Translations under genes and position numbers: made by a program
Part shown: positions 23,391-30,740 of the stretch, in pieces
How positions within the stretch are numbered: the stretch's first letter is position 1
How the letters are laid out: each line of letters starts with the position of its first letter
From: Azoarcus sp.
GTDB taxonomy: Bacteria; Pseudomonadota; Gammaproteobacteria; Burkholderiales; Rhodocyclaceae
Direction of reading: 5' to 3'
DNA length: 33,860 bases
NCBI GenBank assembly: GCA_031285965.1
Contig: JAITVD010000079.1
Coordinates: 1-33,860 of the forward strand
Notes under the pieces: model-generated
Told to the model about the DNA's origin: nothing
Database searches by the model: none
The model's input: the letters and a program-made list of their open reading frames with translations, nothing else

Positions 23391-25304
23391 TCAGTGAATG
23401 CCGGGTTTCCATATTTGGCCGATGGAAAGCGTGTCGAGCTTGCGGCGGCGGCCATAGACGAGGTTGACGATCATCCGGGAGACGAGGATGGCGCTGAACA
23501 TCGAGGTCAGGATGCCTAGGCAATGCACCACGGCAAAGCCCCGTACCGGGCCGGAGCCGAATATCAGGAGCGCGACGCCCGCGATCAGGGTCGTGATGTT
23601 GGAGTCGAGAATGGTGTTCCAGGCGCGGTCATAGCCAGCGGTAATGGCAGCCTGCGGGGTGCAGCCGTTGCGCAGTTCCTCGCGGATGCGCTCGTTGATG
23701 AGCACGTTGGAGTCAATCGCCATGCCCAAAGTGAGCGCCATCGCGGCGATGCCCGGCAAGGTCAGGGTGGCTTGCAGCAAAGAGAGCAAGGCGACCAGCA
23801 AGAGCAGGTTGGCCGTGAGCGCGATGGAGGAAATCATCCCGAAGAGCACGTAATACACGCTCATGAACACGACGATGACGAGAAAGCCCCACAGCGTGGA
23901 GTTAAAGCCTTTTTCGATGTTCTCTGCGCCCAGGCTCGGCCCGACGGTGCGCTCCTCAATGATTTCCATCGGCGCGGCCAGCGCCCCGGCGCGGAGCAGC
24001 AGGGCGGTTTTGTTGGCTTCGGCGGTGGTCATGCTGCCGGAAATCTGCACCCGCCCGCCGCCGATTTCGGTGCGGATGACCGGGGCGGTCACGACTTCGC
24101 CCTTGCCTTTTTCGACCAGCACGATGGCCATATGCCTGCCGACGTTTTGCCGCGTAAGCTCGCGGAACTTGCGCGTGCCGGGGCTATCCAGAGTGAGGTG
24201 CACCGCCGGCTGGCTGTTTTCGTCGAAACCGGCCTGCGCGTCGGTGAGGTTCTCGCCGGTGAGTTCGACCTGCTTGCGAAGCAGCAAGGGGATGCCTGTG
24301 CTGTCCGCGTCTTCCGCTTGGCCTCGGTCGCGCTGTCGGCGCTCGATGTAAAGCTCCGTGCCATAGGGCGCTTGCGCCCGGCCTGCGGCGATTTCAAACG
24401 CTTGGCTGTCGCCGGGCGTGCCGTCGACCATGCGCAGTTCGAGCGTGGCGGTGCGCCCCAGGATTTCTTTGGCGATGGCCACATCCTGCACCCCCGGCAA
24501 CTGCACGACGATGCGGTCCGCGCCTTGTTGCTGAATCACTGGCTCGGCGACGCCCAGTTCGTTGATGCGGTTGTTTAGGGTGTTGATGTTCTGCCGGATG
24601 GCGAATTCGCGGATGTTCTGCTGGGCTTGCAGGTTCAGGGTGGCAATGAGCCGAAAGTCGTTGCTGCTCCCATCGCGCTCGGTCAATTGCAGGTCGGTGT
24701 TAAAAGACTGTATCGCGGCACGGGCGGCATCGCGTTGTGCCGCGTCGCGGAAACGGAGCACGATGTTTTCGTCTTCCCGCGCAACGCCCGCGTGACGCAC
24801 GTTTTTATCGCGCAACTGCCCACGCAGGTCTCCCGCGATGGCTTCTAGCCGACGGGAAATCGCGCCGGGCATGTCGACTTCGAGCAGGAAATGCACGCCG
24901 CCGCGCAAGTCCAGCCCCAAGTACATTGGCAAGGCATTGATAGCAGTGAGCCATTGCGGGGAATTTGGCAAGAGGTTGAGCGCCACGGTGTAGGAGGGGT
25001 CTTGCCTATTGGGGTTGAACTTCGCCTCGATGGCTTCCTTTGCGCGCATCTGTATTTCGGTGTCGGCAAAGCGCACGCGGATTCCGGTCGTGTCGGAAAA
25101 AATTCCCCTGTGCTCGATGTCGGCGGCCTTGAGCGCGTCCTCGATGCGACCGCTGTCCGCGACAGGGTCGATTTCCAGCGTGGGGCGGGCGCTCGAAATC
25201 TGCACGGCGGGCGCTTCGCCGAAGAAATTCGGCAAGGTATAGAGCAGCCCCCACAGCAGCACGGCAGCAATCAGGATATTTTTCCAAATGGGATAGCGGT
25301 TCAT
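23391..25304 (-). CDS. secD: Protein translocase subunit SecD
   Basis: A 637-residue RND-type subunit that works with SecF and YajC. It begins MNRYPIWKNILIAAVLLWG with the first membrane helix, followed by the long P1 periplasmic region. The family motif YLGLDLRGGVHFLLEVDM lies near residue 130, and the C-terminal membrane domain includes GMAIDSNVLINERIREELRNG and the conserved TTLIAGVALLIFGSGPVRGFA. ATG 25304 is chosen because SecD homology starts there; longer in-frame extensions have no family likeness. The gene lies 84 bp after yajC. Length and motifs are normal. Confidence 0.96.
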   Translation of the reverse strand: MNRYPIWKNILIAAVLLWGLLYTLPNFFGEAPAVQISSARPTLEIDPVADSGRIEDALKAADIEHRGIFSDTTGIRVRFADTEIQMRAKEAIEAKFNPNRQDPSYTVALNLLPNSPQWLTAINALPMYLGLDLRGGVHFLLEVDMPGAISRRLEAIAGDLRGQLRDKNVRHAGVAREDENIVLRFRDAAQRDAARAAIQSFNTDLQLTERDGSSNDFRLIATLNLQAQQNIREFAIRQNINTLNNRINELGVAEPVIQQQGADRIVVQLPGVQDVAIAKEILGRTATLELRMVDGTPGDSQAFEIAAGRAQAPYGTELYIERRQRDRGQAEDADSTGIPLLLRKQVELTGENLTDAQAGFDENSQPAVHLTLDSPGTRKFRELTRQNVGRHMAIVLVEKGKGEVVTAPVIRTEIGGGRVQISGSMTTAEANKTALLLRAGALAAPMEIIEERTVGPSLGAENIEKGFNSTLWGFLVIVVFMSVYYVLFGMISSIALTANLLLLVALLSLLQATLTLPGIAAMALTLGMAIDSNVLINERIREELRNGCTPQAAITAGYDRAWNTILDSNITTLIAGVALLIFGSGPVRGFAVVHCLGILTSMFSAILVSRMIVNLVYGRRRKLDTLSIGQIWKPGIH

Positions 25305-25388
25305 GGTCAGCGGTTTTGCGGGGAAAAAGGAGCGCGGCTTGTGGCTTGTATTTTCATGCGGGCGGCGTTCCGCCCGCAGCAAAGCGGG

Positions 25389-25736
25389 TCAAAGGCTTTT
25401 CAGCGTTCCTTTGGGCAGCACGGCGGTGATGGTCTGTTTCTGCACGGCGATCACGGTGTTGGCGGCGATTTCAACTTGGACGAAGTTGTCGCCCAGTTCC
25501 GCGACCTTGCCCGCGATGCCGCCGCCGGTAATGACTTCATCCCCTTTGGCGAGGGCTTCGAGCATGGATTTATGTTCTTTGGCACGCTTCATCTGGGGGC
25601 GAATCATCAGGAAGTAGAGCACCGCGATCATCAGGATGAAGGGCAGGAGGCTCCCCAAACTGCTTCCCATGCTTCCGGCGGCTGCGGCTTGTCCGGCATC
25701 GGCGGCGGGTTGTGCGTATGCGTTGGAAATCAGCAT
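25389..25736 (-). CDS. yajC: Preprotein translocase subunit YajC
   Basis: A 115-residue protein with one N-terminal membrane helix (LGSLLPFILMIAVLYFLMI) and the diagnostic FLMIRPQMKRAKEHKSML followed by LAKGDEVITGGGIAGKV. YajC associates with SecDF. GGAGC sits about eight bases before the ATG at 25736, and an extended -10 element lies at 25770-25778, so this is the first gene of the yajC-secD-secF transcript. The usual upstream genes queA and tgt are absent; pepP is upstream. Confidence 0.95.
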   Translation of the reverse strand: MLISNAYAQPAADAGQAAAAGSMGSSLGSLLPFILMIAVLYFLMIRPQMKRAKEHKSMLEALAKGDEVITGGGIAGKVAELGDNFVQVEIAANTVIAVQKQTITAVLPKGTLKSL

Positions 25737-25769
25737 TTTTATTGCTCCAAAAAAGGCATTAAACGGCAA

Positions 25770-25778
25770 ATTATAGCA
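25770..25778 (-). promoter_or_regulatory. Extended -10 promoter for yajC-secD-secF
   Basis: On the minus strand this reads TGCTATAAT, a perfect extended -10 (TGnTATAAT), placed so that transcription would start about 25-30 bases before the yajC ATG. No TTGACA-like -35 is seen at 16-18 bp, which is typical of extended -10 promoters. It lies between the pepP stop and yajC. It may also serve the biosynthetic operon by read-through. Confidence 0.6.
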
Positions 25779-25818
25779 GCCAGCGCGGTTGGAGCCGGAG
25801 TTTAATTCGGCGCATCGG

Positions 25819-27129
25819 CTAGCCGTCCTGCCCTTGCATCATTTCTTCTATTTCTTCGATTTCGCGTGGTGCGCCGCCAGTCAATATCTCGCAGCCGTCC
25901 GGCGTGACCAAGGCGTCGTCTTCAATGCGGATGCCGATGTTCCAGAAGGCTTCCGGCACGTCGTCTGTCGGACGGATGTAGCAGCCCGGCTCGATGGTCA
26001 ATGTCATGCCCGGCACGAAAGGTCGCCACGCGCCCCTGATTTTGTACGAGCCCGCGTCATGCACGTCCAGCCCAAGCCAGTGGCTTGTGCGGTGCATGTA
26101 AAAGCGGCGGTAGCTTTCCGTTTCTATCAAGTCCTGCGTGGCTCCTTTGAGCAGCCCGAGGTCGATGAAGCCCTGCGTGAGCACGGCCACGGCAGCTTCG
26201 TGCGGCGCGTTGCAGTCGTTGCCGGGGCGCACTTTGCTTTGCGCGGCGAGGTTGGCGGTCAGCACGAGCTGGTAGAGGTCGCGCTGCGGGCCGCTGAAAC
26301 GGCCATTGACCGGAAAGGTGCGCGTGATGTCGGCAGCGTAGCCGTCAAGCTCGCAGCCCGCGTCGATCAGCAGCAGTTCGCCGTTCAGCATCTGGCGGTC
26401 GTTATCGACGTAATGCAGCACACAAGCGTTTGGGCCGCTGGCGACGATGGACGGGTAGGCGGGAAATTGGCTGCCTGCAGCGCGAAAAGCGTGGAGCAGT
26501 TCGGCTTCGATTTCGTACTCGAAACGGTTGGGGCGCGTGGCGCGCATCGCCCGACAATGGGCGGCGGCGGTGATTTCGGCGGCGCGGCACATGGTCGCCA
26601 ATTCGGATTCGTCCTTGATGAGGCGCATCTCATCGAGCACGGCGGAAATCTCACGCACGGCGCTTGGCGCGGCATTTTCCGCACGCGCTGTTGAGCGAGC
26701 TTCCCTGATTGCGCCAAGGACGCGCCGATCCCATTCAGAATCAGCGGCCAAGCTCGTCCAGAGCGCGGGCTGGTTGGCGAGCAGGCCGGGGAGTTTTTTG
26801 TCAAGCTCTTCAATCGGGTAAGCCGCGTCGAAGCAGAAGCGTTCTGCGGCGGCGTTCGGCCCGTGCCGATGGCCTGTCCAGATTTCCTGCGCTTCGTTTT
26901 TGGCGCGGCAGAAAAGAATCTGGCGCGGCGATTCATCCGCTTGGATGACGAGGACGGCTTGCGGCTCGCAAAAGCCGCAGAGATAAAAGAACTGGCTGTC
27001 GGCGCGGTAGGGAAAGAAGTTACCCCCGTTGCGCTCGCGTTCCGGCGCGGTGGGGATGACCGCGATGCCGCCGCCCGCCGCCATCATGGCATCAATCAGG
27101 CGGTCGCGCCGGGCGCGGAAAATATCCAT
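25819..27129 (-). CDS. pepP: Xaa-Pro aminopeptidase (aminopeptidase P II)
   Basis: A 436-residue cytoplasmic metallopeptidase (M24 family) that removes an N-terminal residue preceding proline, using two Mn ions. The N-terminal creatinase-like domain contains FFPYRADSQFFYLCGF. The catalytic domain has the five-ligand set in LLIDAGCELDGYAADITRTFP (two aspartates), RTSHWLGLDVHD (histidine), TIEPGCYI (glutamate) and GIRIEDDALVT (glutamate). The ATG at 27129 (MDIFRARRD) fits the family start. A GTG at 27144, in GTGA overlap with the upstream stop, would add five residues and is a real alternative. It overlaps or abuts the upstream unrecognised gene. Confidence 0.93.
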   Translation of the reverse strand: MDIFRARRDRLIDAMMAAGGGIAVIPTAPERERNGGNFFPYRADSQFFYLCGFCEPQAVLVIQADESPRQILFCRAKNEAQEIWTGHRHGPNAAAERFCFDAAYPIEELDKKLPGLLANQPALWTSLAADSEWDRRVLGAIREARSTARAENAAPSAVREISAVLDEMRLIKDESELATMCRAAEITAAAHCRAMRATRPNRFEYEIEAELLHAFRAAGSQFPAYPSIVASGPNACVLHYVDNDRQMLNGELLLIDAGCELDGYAADITRTFPVNGRFSGPQRDLYQLVLTANLAAQSKVRPGNDCNAPHEAAVAVLTQGFIDLGLLKGATQDLIETESYRRFYMHRTSHWLGLDVHDAGSYKIRGAWRPFVPGMTLTIEPGCYIRPTDDVPEAFWNIGIRIEDDALVTPDGCEILTGGAPREIEEIEEMMQGQDG

Positions 27130-27140
27130 CGGCGGAAAGC

Positions 27141-27821
27141 TCACTTTTGGGTTTGCCAGAGATGTATCAGCGCGTCACGCGATTTGGCAATGTCGGCAAT
27201 CGCCACGTTGATGAGCGGGCCGGAGAGCGTGTGGCCTTCGCAATTGCCGGTTATCCGCACGGCTTCATCCGCCGCGACCAGCGTGACGGTTCCGACGCCT
27301 TGGCGCAGATGGTTCTGGCGGTGAGGCTCATCGACCATGACGCTGCCGTTGGTCAGGTTGAGCGTGGCATTAACCGTAATGTCCGTAAATGTGCCGCCGG
27401 ACTTTAGCTGACCCTGTATCTGACAGGGGACGAGGCGGTATTCGTTGATGAACGCCAAGGCGCGGCGGCGCAAAAGGCGTTGCAGTTCCGCAGGGTCTTC
27501 CGGCGTTTTTCCGGTGATCTGACGCGCCAGGTCATCGAATTCCTCATCGGTCAGATGTGGCGCGGCGGCAATCATGCTCCCGCGATTGATTATCGGAACG
27601 GAAAGGTTTTTGGCGTCGAGATGGCAATGATGCGCGATGACGCTGGCGTTGATTTTGGCGAGCTGGGCAATCGTGACCTTGGGCATTCCCTGAAGCACGA
27701 GCGGCCCGAGAATGTCGTTGAGCTTTTTGCACAGGGCGGCAGGGTCATGAACCAGCAGCGCATCGGGCGCGGCAACTTCAAATTCAAAAGCGACACGCAG
27801 TTTCAGGTTGGCCTTTGACAT
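27141..27821 (-). CDS. Unrecognised conserved-looking 226-residue protein
   Basis: A soluble protein of 226 residues, with no signal peptide or membrane helix, and no family I can name. It reads as a real gene: the start ATG at 27821 has GGGAG about 10 bases upstream, codon use matches the neighbours, and it fits snugly between fba and pepP. Notable segments are VIAHHCHLDAKNLSVPIINRG (two adjacent histidines and a cysteine), LTDEEFDDLARQITGKTPEDP, LRRRALAFINEYRLVPCQIQG and a beta-rich C-terminal half with TVNATLNLTNGSVMVDEPHRQ. I considered GTP cyclohydrolase FolE2 and rejected it because its signature blocks are missing. Function unknown. Confidence 0.78.
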   Translation of the reverse strand: MSKANLKLRVAFEFEVAAPDALLVHDPAALCKKLNDILGPLVLQGMPKVTIAQLAKINASVIAHHCHLDAKNLSVPIINRGSMIAAAPHLTDEEFDDLARQITGKTPEDPAELQRLLRRRALAFINEYRLVPCQIQGQLKSGGTFTDITVNATLNLTNGSVMVDEPHRQNHLRQGVGTVTLVAADEAVRITGNCEGHTLSGPLINVAIADIAKSRDALIHLWQTQK

Positions 27822-27843
27822 GGCATGGAACTCCCAGTTGGGC

Positions 27844-27865
27844 CGATGCGCGAAAAAGCGCATCG
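27844..27865 (-). other. Perfect 8-bp inverted repeat between fba and the 226-residue gene
   Basis: CGATGCGC, a six-base loop, then GCGCATCG. It lies 24 bases after the fba stop and 22 bases before the next start, just upstream of that gene's ribosome-binding site. There is no U-run after it on the minus strand, so it is a poor intrinsic terminator. It could be an intercistronic mRNA-stability or processing hairpin. Confidence 0.5.
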
Positions 27866-27889
27866 AACGCAAAGAAGCGGCGCGTTGGG

Positions 27890-28954
27890 CTAACGGATGG
27901 TCTGGGCGAGTTCGCCATCCTTGTAGCGCGAGGCCATTTTTTCGAGCGAAACGGGCTTGATGCGGGAAGCCTGCCCCGCGCAGCCGAACGCCTCGAATCG
28001 GGATACGCAGACGGCCTTGGCCGCCTCGCGGGCAGGCTTGTTGTATTCGCGGGGGTCGAATTTGGACGGGTTCTCAAACAGGAATTTGCGAATCGCCCCA
28101 GTCATGGCAAGGCGAATATCGGTGTCGATGTTGATTTTGCGGACGCCGTATTTGATGGCAACTTGGATTTCTTCCACCGGCACGCCGTAGGTTTCTTTCA
28201 TGTCGCCGCCGAATTGCCGGATAATGGCAAGAAGCTCCTGCGGAACCGAGCTTGAGCCGTGCATGACCAGATGGGTGTTGGGCAACCGCGCGTGGATGGC
28301 TTTCACGCGGTCGATGGCGAGAATGTCGCCGGTCGGCTTGCGCGTGAACTTGTACGCGCCGTGGCTCGTGCCGATGGCGATGGCGAGCGCGTCGCAATCG
28401 GTTTGCCGGACGAAATCCGCCGCCTGTGCCGGGTCGGTCAGCAGCATCGAATGGTCGAGCGTGCCTTCCGCCCCGATGCCGTCCTCCTCGCCCGCCTGTC
28501 CGGTTTCGAGCGAGCCGAGGCAGCCCAGTTCGGCTTCTACTGTTACGCCGATGGCGTGCGAAAATTTCACCACTTCGCGGCTCACTGCGATGTTGTATTC
28601 ATAGGAAGAAGGCGTTTTGCCATCTTCGAGCAACGAACCGTCCATCATCACGCTGGAAAAGCCGGAACGGATGGCACCCATGCAAATCGCCGGGCTTTGC
28701 CCGTGGTCTTGGTGCATCACGATAGGAAGATTGGGGCAAGCCTCCACCGCCGCGTCGATGAGGTGGCGCAGGAAGGCTTCACCCGCGTATTTGCGCGCCC
28801 CGGCGGATGCCTGCATGATGACCGGGCTGTCGGTCTGCGCGGCGGCTTCCATGATGGCCTGAACCTGTTCCAGATTATTAACGTTGAACGCGGGCAGGCC
28901 ATAAGCGTTTTCGGCGGCGTGGTCGAGCAACTGGCGCATGGATACGAGAGGCAT
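27890..28954 (-). CDS. fba: Class II fructose-bisphosphate aldolase (Calvin-cycle type)
   Basis: A 354-residue zinc aldolase that splits or forms fructose 1,6-bisphosphate (and sedoheptulose bisphosphate in the Calvin subtype). It starts [19 protein letters not shown]. Zinc ligands are visible in [11 protein letters not shown] (His84), [16 protein letters not shown] (His198) and [10 protein letters not shown] (His232); the active-site region [15 protein letters not shown] precedes the catalytic loop. The sequence belongs to the class IIB group often labelled CbbA or Fba in betaproteobacteria. GGGGGAG stands just before the ATG. pgk lies 1.8 kb upstream on the same strand, so the glycolytic cluster is partly preserved but interrupted by other genes. 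Confidence 0.95.
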   Translation of the reverse strand: MPLVSMRQLLDHAAENAYGLPAFNVNNLEQVQAIMEAAAQTDSPVIMQASAGARKYAGEAFLRHLIDAAVEACPNLPIVMHQDHGQSPAICMGAIRSGFSSVMMDGSLLEDGKTPSSYEYNIAVSREVVKFSHAIGVTVEAELGCLGSLETGQAGEEDGIGAEGTLDHSMLLTDPAQAADFVRQTDCDALAIAIGTSHGAYKFTRKPTGDILAIDRVKAIHARLPNTHLVMHGSSSVPQELLAIIRQFGGDMKETYGVPVEEIQVAIKYGVRKINIDTDIRLAMTGAIRKFLFENPSKFDPREYNKPAREAAKAVCVSRFEAFGCAGQASRIKPVSLEKMASRYKDGELAQTIR

Positions 28955-28966
28955 CTGTTTCTCCCC

Positions 28967-28990
28967 CTCCCGGCGTTCTCCGTCCGGGAG
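28967..28990 (-). other. Hairpin in the fba leader next to its ribosome-binding site
   Basis: A 7-bp perfect inverted repeat (CTCCCGG, ten-base loop, CCGGGAG) whose 3' arm, on the mRNA, ends directly at the G-rich Shine-Dalgarno region before the fba ATG. It could modulate ribosome access. No known riboswitch is recognised. Confidence 0.4.
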
Positions 28991-29022
28991 CGATATGTTG
29001 AAAATTGGGATTGAAGCGGCGC

Positions 29023-29052
29023 ATTTTATCTTGCGGATGGGTTATGCGACAA
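29023..29052 (-). promoter_or_regulatory. Probable sigma-70 promoter for fba
   Basis: On the minus strand, TTGTCG (29052-29047) stands 18 bp before TAAAAT (29028-29023), four and five matches of six to the consensus. Transcription would begin near 29015, giving a leader of about 60 bases that contains the hairpin at 28967-28990. Confidence 0.45.
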
Positions 29053-29244
29053 CATTGAGCCAGACGTAATTATTTGCGCCAAGACGATTTTTGGAGCCTT
29101 GTTTGGCCACCTAGAACCGGATAGCCAGTACTTGCCATATGGATTTTGCGGCTCGTTGAAGATAGCAGATTATTTCGTGCGCTACCGAGGGCGGGGACAT
29201 GGGCGTGAGGGATATATCACATCAGCCGGCCTAGATGGATAAGA

Positions 29245-29250
29245 TATAAT
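29245..29250 (+). promoter_or_regulatory. Candidate -10 box for the small plus-strand gene
   Basis: A perfect TATAAT 35 bases before the ATG at 29286. No good -35 hexamer is seen at the right distance and there is no TG extension, so it is only a candidate. Confidence 0.35.
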
Positions 29251-29285
29251 GAAAGAGTTTTCCGAAAAATGACGTGTGGAAAAAA

Positions 29286-29735
29286 ATGAACGCTGCCGCG
29301 TGGTTGTTCCTGTTTCTGCTGGTCGGTGCGCTGCTTTATTTGATGGTGTCTCGCGCAGGCGTACGGGCGAGGAAACAGAAACGCAGAAGTTCGCATGGAG
29401 CGCCCTCGGAGATAAGCAGGTTGCCTATGCGGGCATATAAGTACCGCGCCGTGGAGTTGCAGCTTTGCGATGACCCCTGCGAATCCGCGCTGGCGCTTGC
29501 GGGCAGGCGTTTGCTGAAATCGGAAGCCCCCGCCTTGCCTTTGAGCGGCTGCCATTACAAGAACTGCCTGTGCGCCTATACCCAGTATGACGACCGCCGC
29601 ATTTTGCGGCGCGAAGACCGCCGCCTCTTGCAGCGGCGAATCGAATCCTCCCCTTACGGAAGGCCAACGGACAGGCGGCTGAGCGAAGAGCGGCGCAAGG
29701 TTTTGCGGGACAGGCGCGGGCGCGGTTCCAACTGA
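29286..29735 (+). CDS. Small Cys/Arg-rich membrane-anchored protein
   Basis: A 149-residue protein from ATG 29286 (a GTG at 29274 would add four residues). It starts with a single membrane helix (MNAAAWLFLFLLVGALLYLMV), then a basic linker. A cytoplasmic domain follows with YKYRAVELQLCDDPCESALAL, APALPLSGCHYKNCLCAYTQY, and a run of DRR/RRL-type repeats rich in arginine to the C-terminus. The cysteines form C-x3-C and C-x4-C-x-C groups that could bind zinc or an iron-sulfur cluster. I recall similar short proteins (LPL..C..C.C.Y...DRR) in Rhodocyclaceae, without a known role. It is the only plus-strand gene between polA's surroundings and hemJ, converging on the hydrolase gene. Confidence 0.72.
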   Translation: MNAAAWLFLFLLVGALLYLMVSRAGVRARKQKRRSSHGAPSEISRLPMRAYKYRAVELQLCDDPCESALALAGRRLLKSEAPALPLSGCHYKNCLCAYTQYDDRRILRREDRRLLQRRIESSPYGRPTDRRLSEERRKVLRDRRGRGSN

Positions 29736-29778
29736 ACACGCAGTCTTGCCCCGTTGCTTGTGCCGACAGGCTCCGCAG

Positions 29779-30699
29779 TCAGGCGCGCCGCGCCGCCGAC
29801 AGAATCGCGGAAGCGAATGTTCCGGCCATCGCCTTGGGAAAATCATGCCCCATGCCGTCAATGGCGCGAAACTCCGCCCCTGGGATGGAATCTGCCGTGT
29901 CGCGCCCGCAAGCGACATTGATGAGCGGGTCGTCGTTCCCATGCAGCACGGTGGCGGGAGCGCGGATCGTCATCAATTGCTGCCGTCGGTCGCCCACCGC
30001 GAGCAACGCCGAAAGTTGGCGGATGACGCCCGTCGGATGAAAACCGCCGCGCTGGTATTCGGCGGCGAACATGGCGCGCAGTTCTTCGTCCGGCGTGGGA
30101 TAGGCGGGACTCATCAATACCTTTTGCCGCCAGACGCTGTCCTCGATGAGCGAGTCTTCGTCGCACGCTCCCGGCAGCGGCGCGAACAGCGCATGGAGGG
30201 CGGCGGGCGAGGGCGGCGGCAGCAAGGGGTTGCCGCTCGACGACATGATTGAAGTCAGCGACAAGCAGCGTTCGGGATGATTGGCGGCGAACAGTTGCGC
30301 CACCATGCCGCCCAGCGACGCGCCGACAATGTGCGCCGCGCCGATTCCGAGTGATTCGAGCAGCCCCGCCGCGTCATCGGCCATATCGGCGAGCGTATAG
30401 GGAATGGAAAACGCGGGCAGGGCGGACAACATGCCCGTAAATGGCAGCGCGAAAGACTGGACGCCCATCATCCGCCGAATATCGGGCAGCCCGAGCGTAT
30501 CCATTCGGGTGGACAGGCCAATGTCACGATTGTCGAAAGCGATGACCTGATACCCGGCGGCAGCCAGTTGTTCGATCAGCGCCGTTGGCCAGCGCGTCAG
30601 CGGTGTGCCAAGCCCCTGAATCAGCAGAATGGCAGGCGCGTTGGGTACGCCGCGAACGATGGTTTCCAGTTCGATTTGGCCGACTTTGACGAGGCTCAT
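29779..30699 (-). CDS. Alpha/beta-fold hydrolase
   Basis: A 306-residue hydrolase. The nucleophile elbow is VGASLGGMVAQLFA (G-x-S-x-G), the acid is in VLHGNDDPLINVACG and the histidine in AIDGMGHDFPKAM, giving a complete Ser-Asp-His triad. The oxyanion region is LIQGLGTPLTRWP and the family segment VIAFDNRDIGLSTRMD is also clear. No signal peptide, so it is probably cytoplasmic. Substrate cannot be told from sequence; esterase, lipase or aclacinomycin-methylesterase-like activity is possible. It begins 41 bp after pgk and may share its transcript. Confidence 0.9.
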   Translation of the reverse strand: MSLVKVGQIELETIVRGVPNAPAILLIQGLGTPLTRWPTALIEQLAAAGYQVIAFDNRDIGLSTRMDTLGLPDIRRMMGVQSFALPFTGMLSALPAFSIPYTLADMADDAAGLLESLGIGAAHIVGASLGGMVAQLFAANHPERCLSLTSIMSSSGNPLLPPPSPAALHALFAPLPGACDEDSLIEDSVWRQKVLMSPAYPTPDEELRAMFAAEYQRGGFHPTGVIRQLSALLAVGDRRQQLMTIRAPATVLHGNDDPLINVACGRDTADSIPGAEFRAIDGMGHDFPKAMAGTFASAILSAARRA

Positions 30700-30740
30700 G
30701 TCTGTTTGTCCGTGCGGGCGGCGTTGCGCGAAGGGAACCG

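Larger units (their letters stand above)
28955..29285. other. 331-bp intergenic region between divergent fba and the small plus-strand gene
   Basis: This stretch is clearly more A/T-rich than its surroundings. It holds the fba leader hairpin and a candidate fba promoter on the minus strand, and a TATAAT at 29245-29250 on the plus strand. A plus-strand frame from about 29014 to 29240 stays open for roughly 75 codons but has no ATG start, so I do not call it a gene. No RNA gene is recognised. Confidence 0.6.

Noticed and set aside
23523-24578. Plus-strand open frame opposite secD
   Set aside because: Shadow of secD; Gln/His/Gly-rich antisense composition, no motif.
27141-27821. GTP cyclohydrolase FolE2 as the identity of the 226-residue protein
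   Set aside because: Considered from gene size and context, but the FolE2 signature blocks (for example the KGTHMSRF-type motif) are absent.
28261-28300. Short GC-rich repeats inside fba and other coding regions as possible CRISPR or REP elements
   Set aside because: No regular spacing or repeated unit; they follow codon structure.
29217-29942. Minus-strand open frame across the small Cys/Arg-rich gene
   Set aside because: The plus-strand product has a clean membrane anchor and ordered cysteines; the minus frame is a patchwork and overlaps the hydrolase end.
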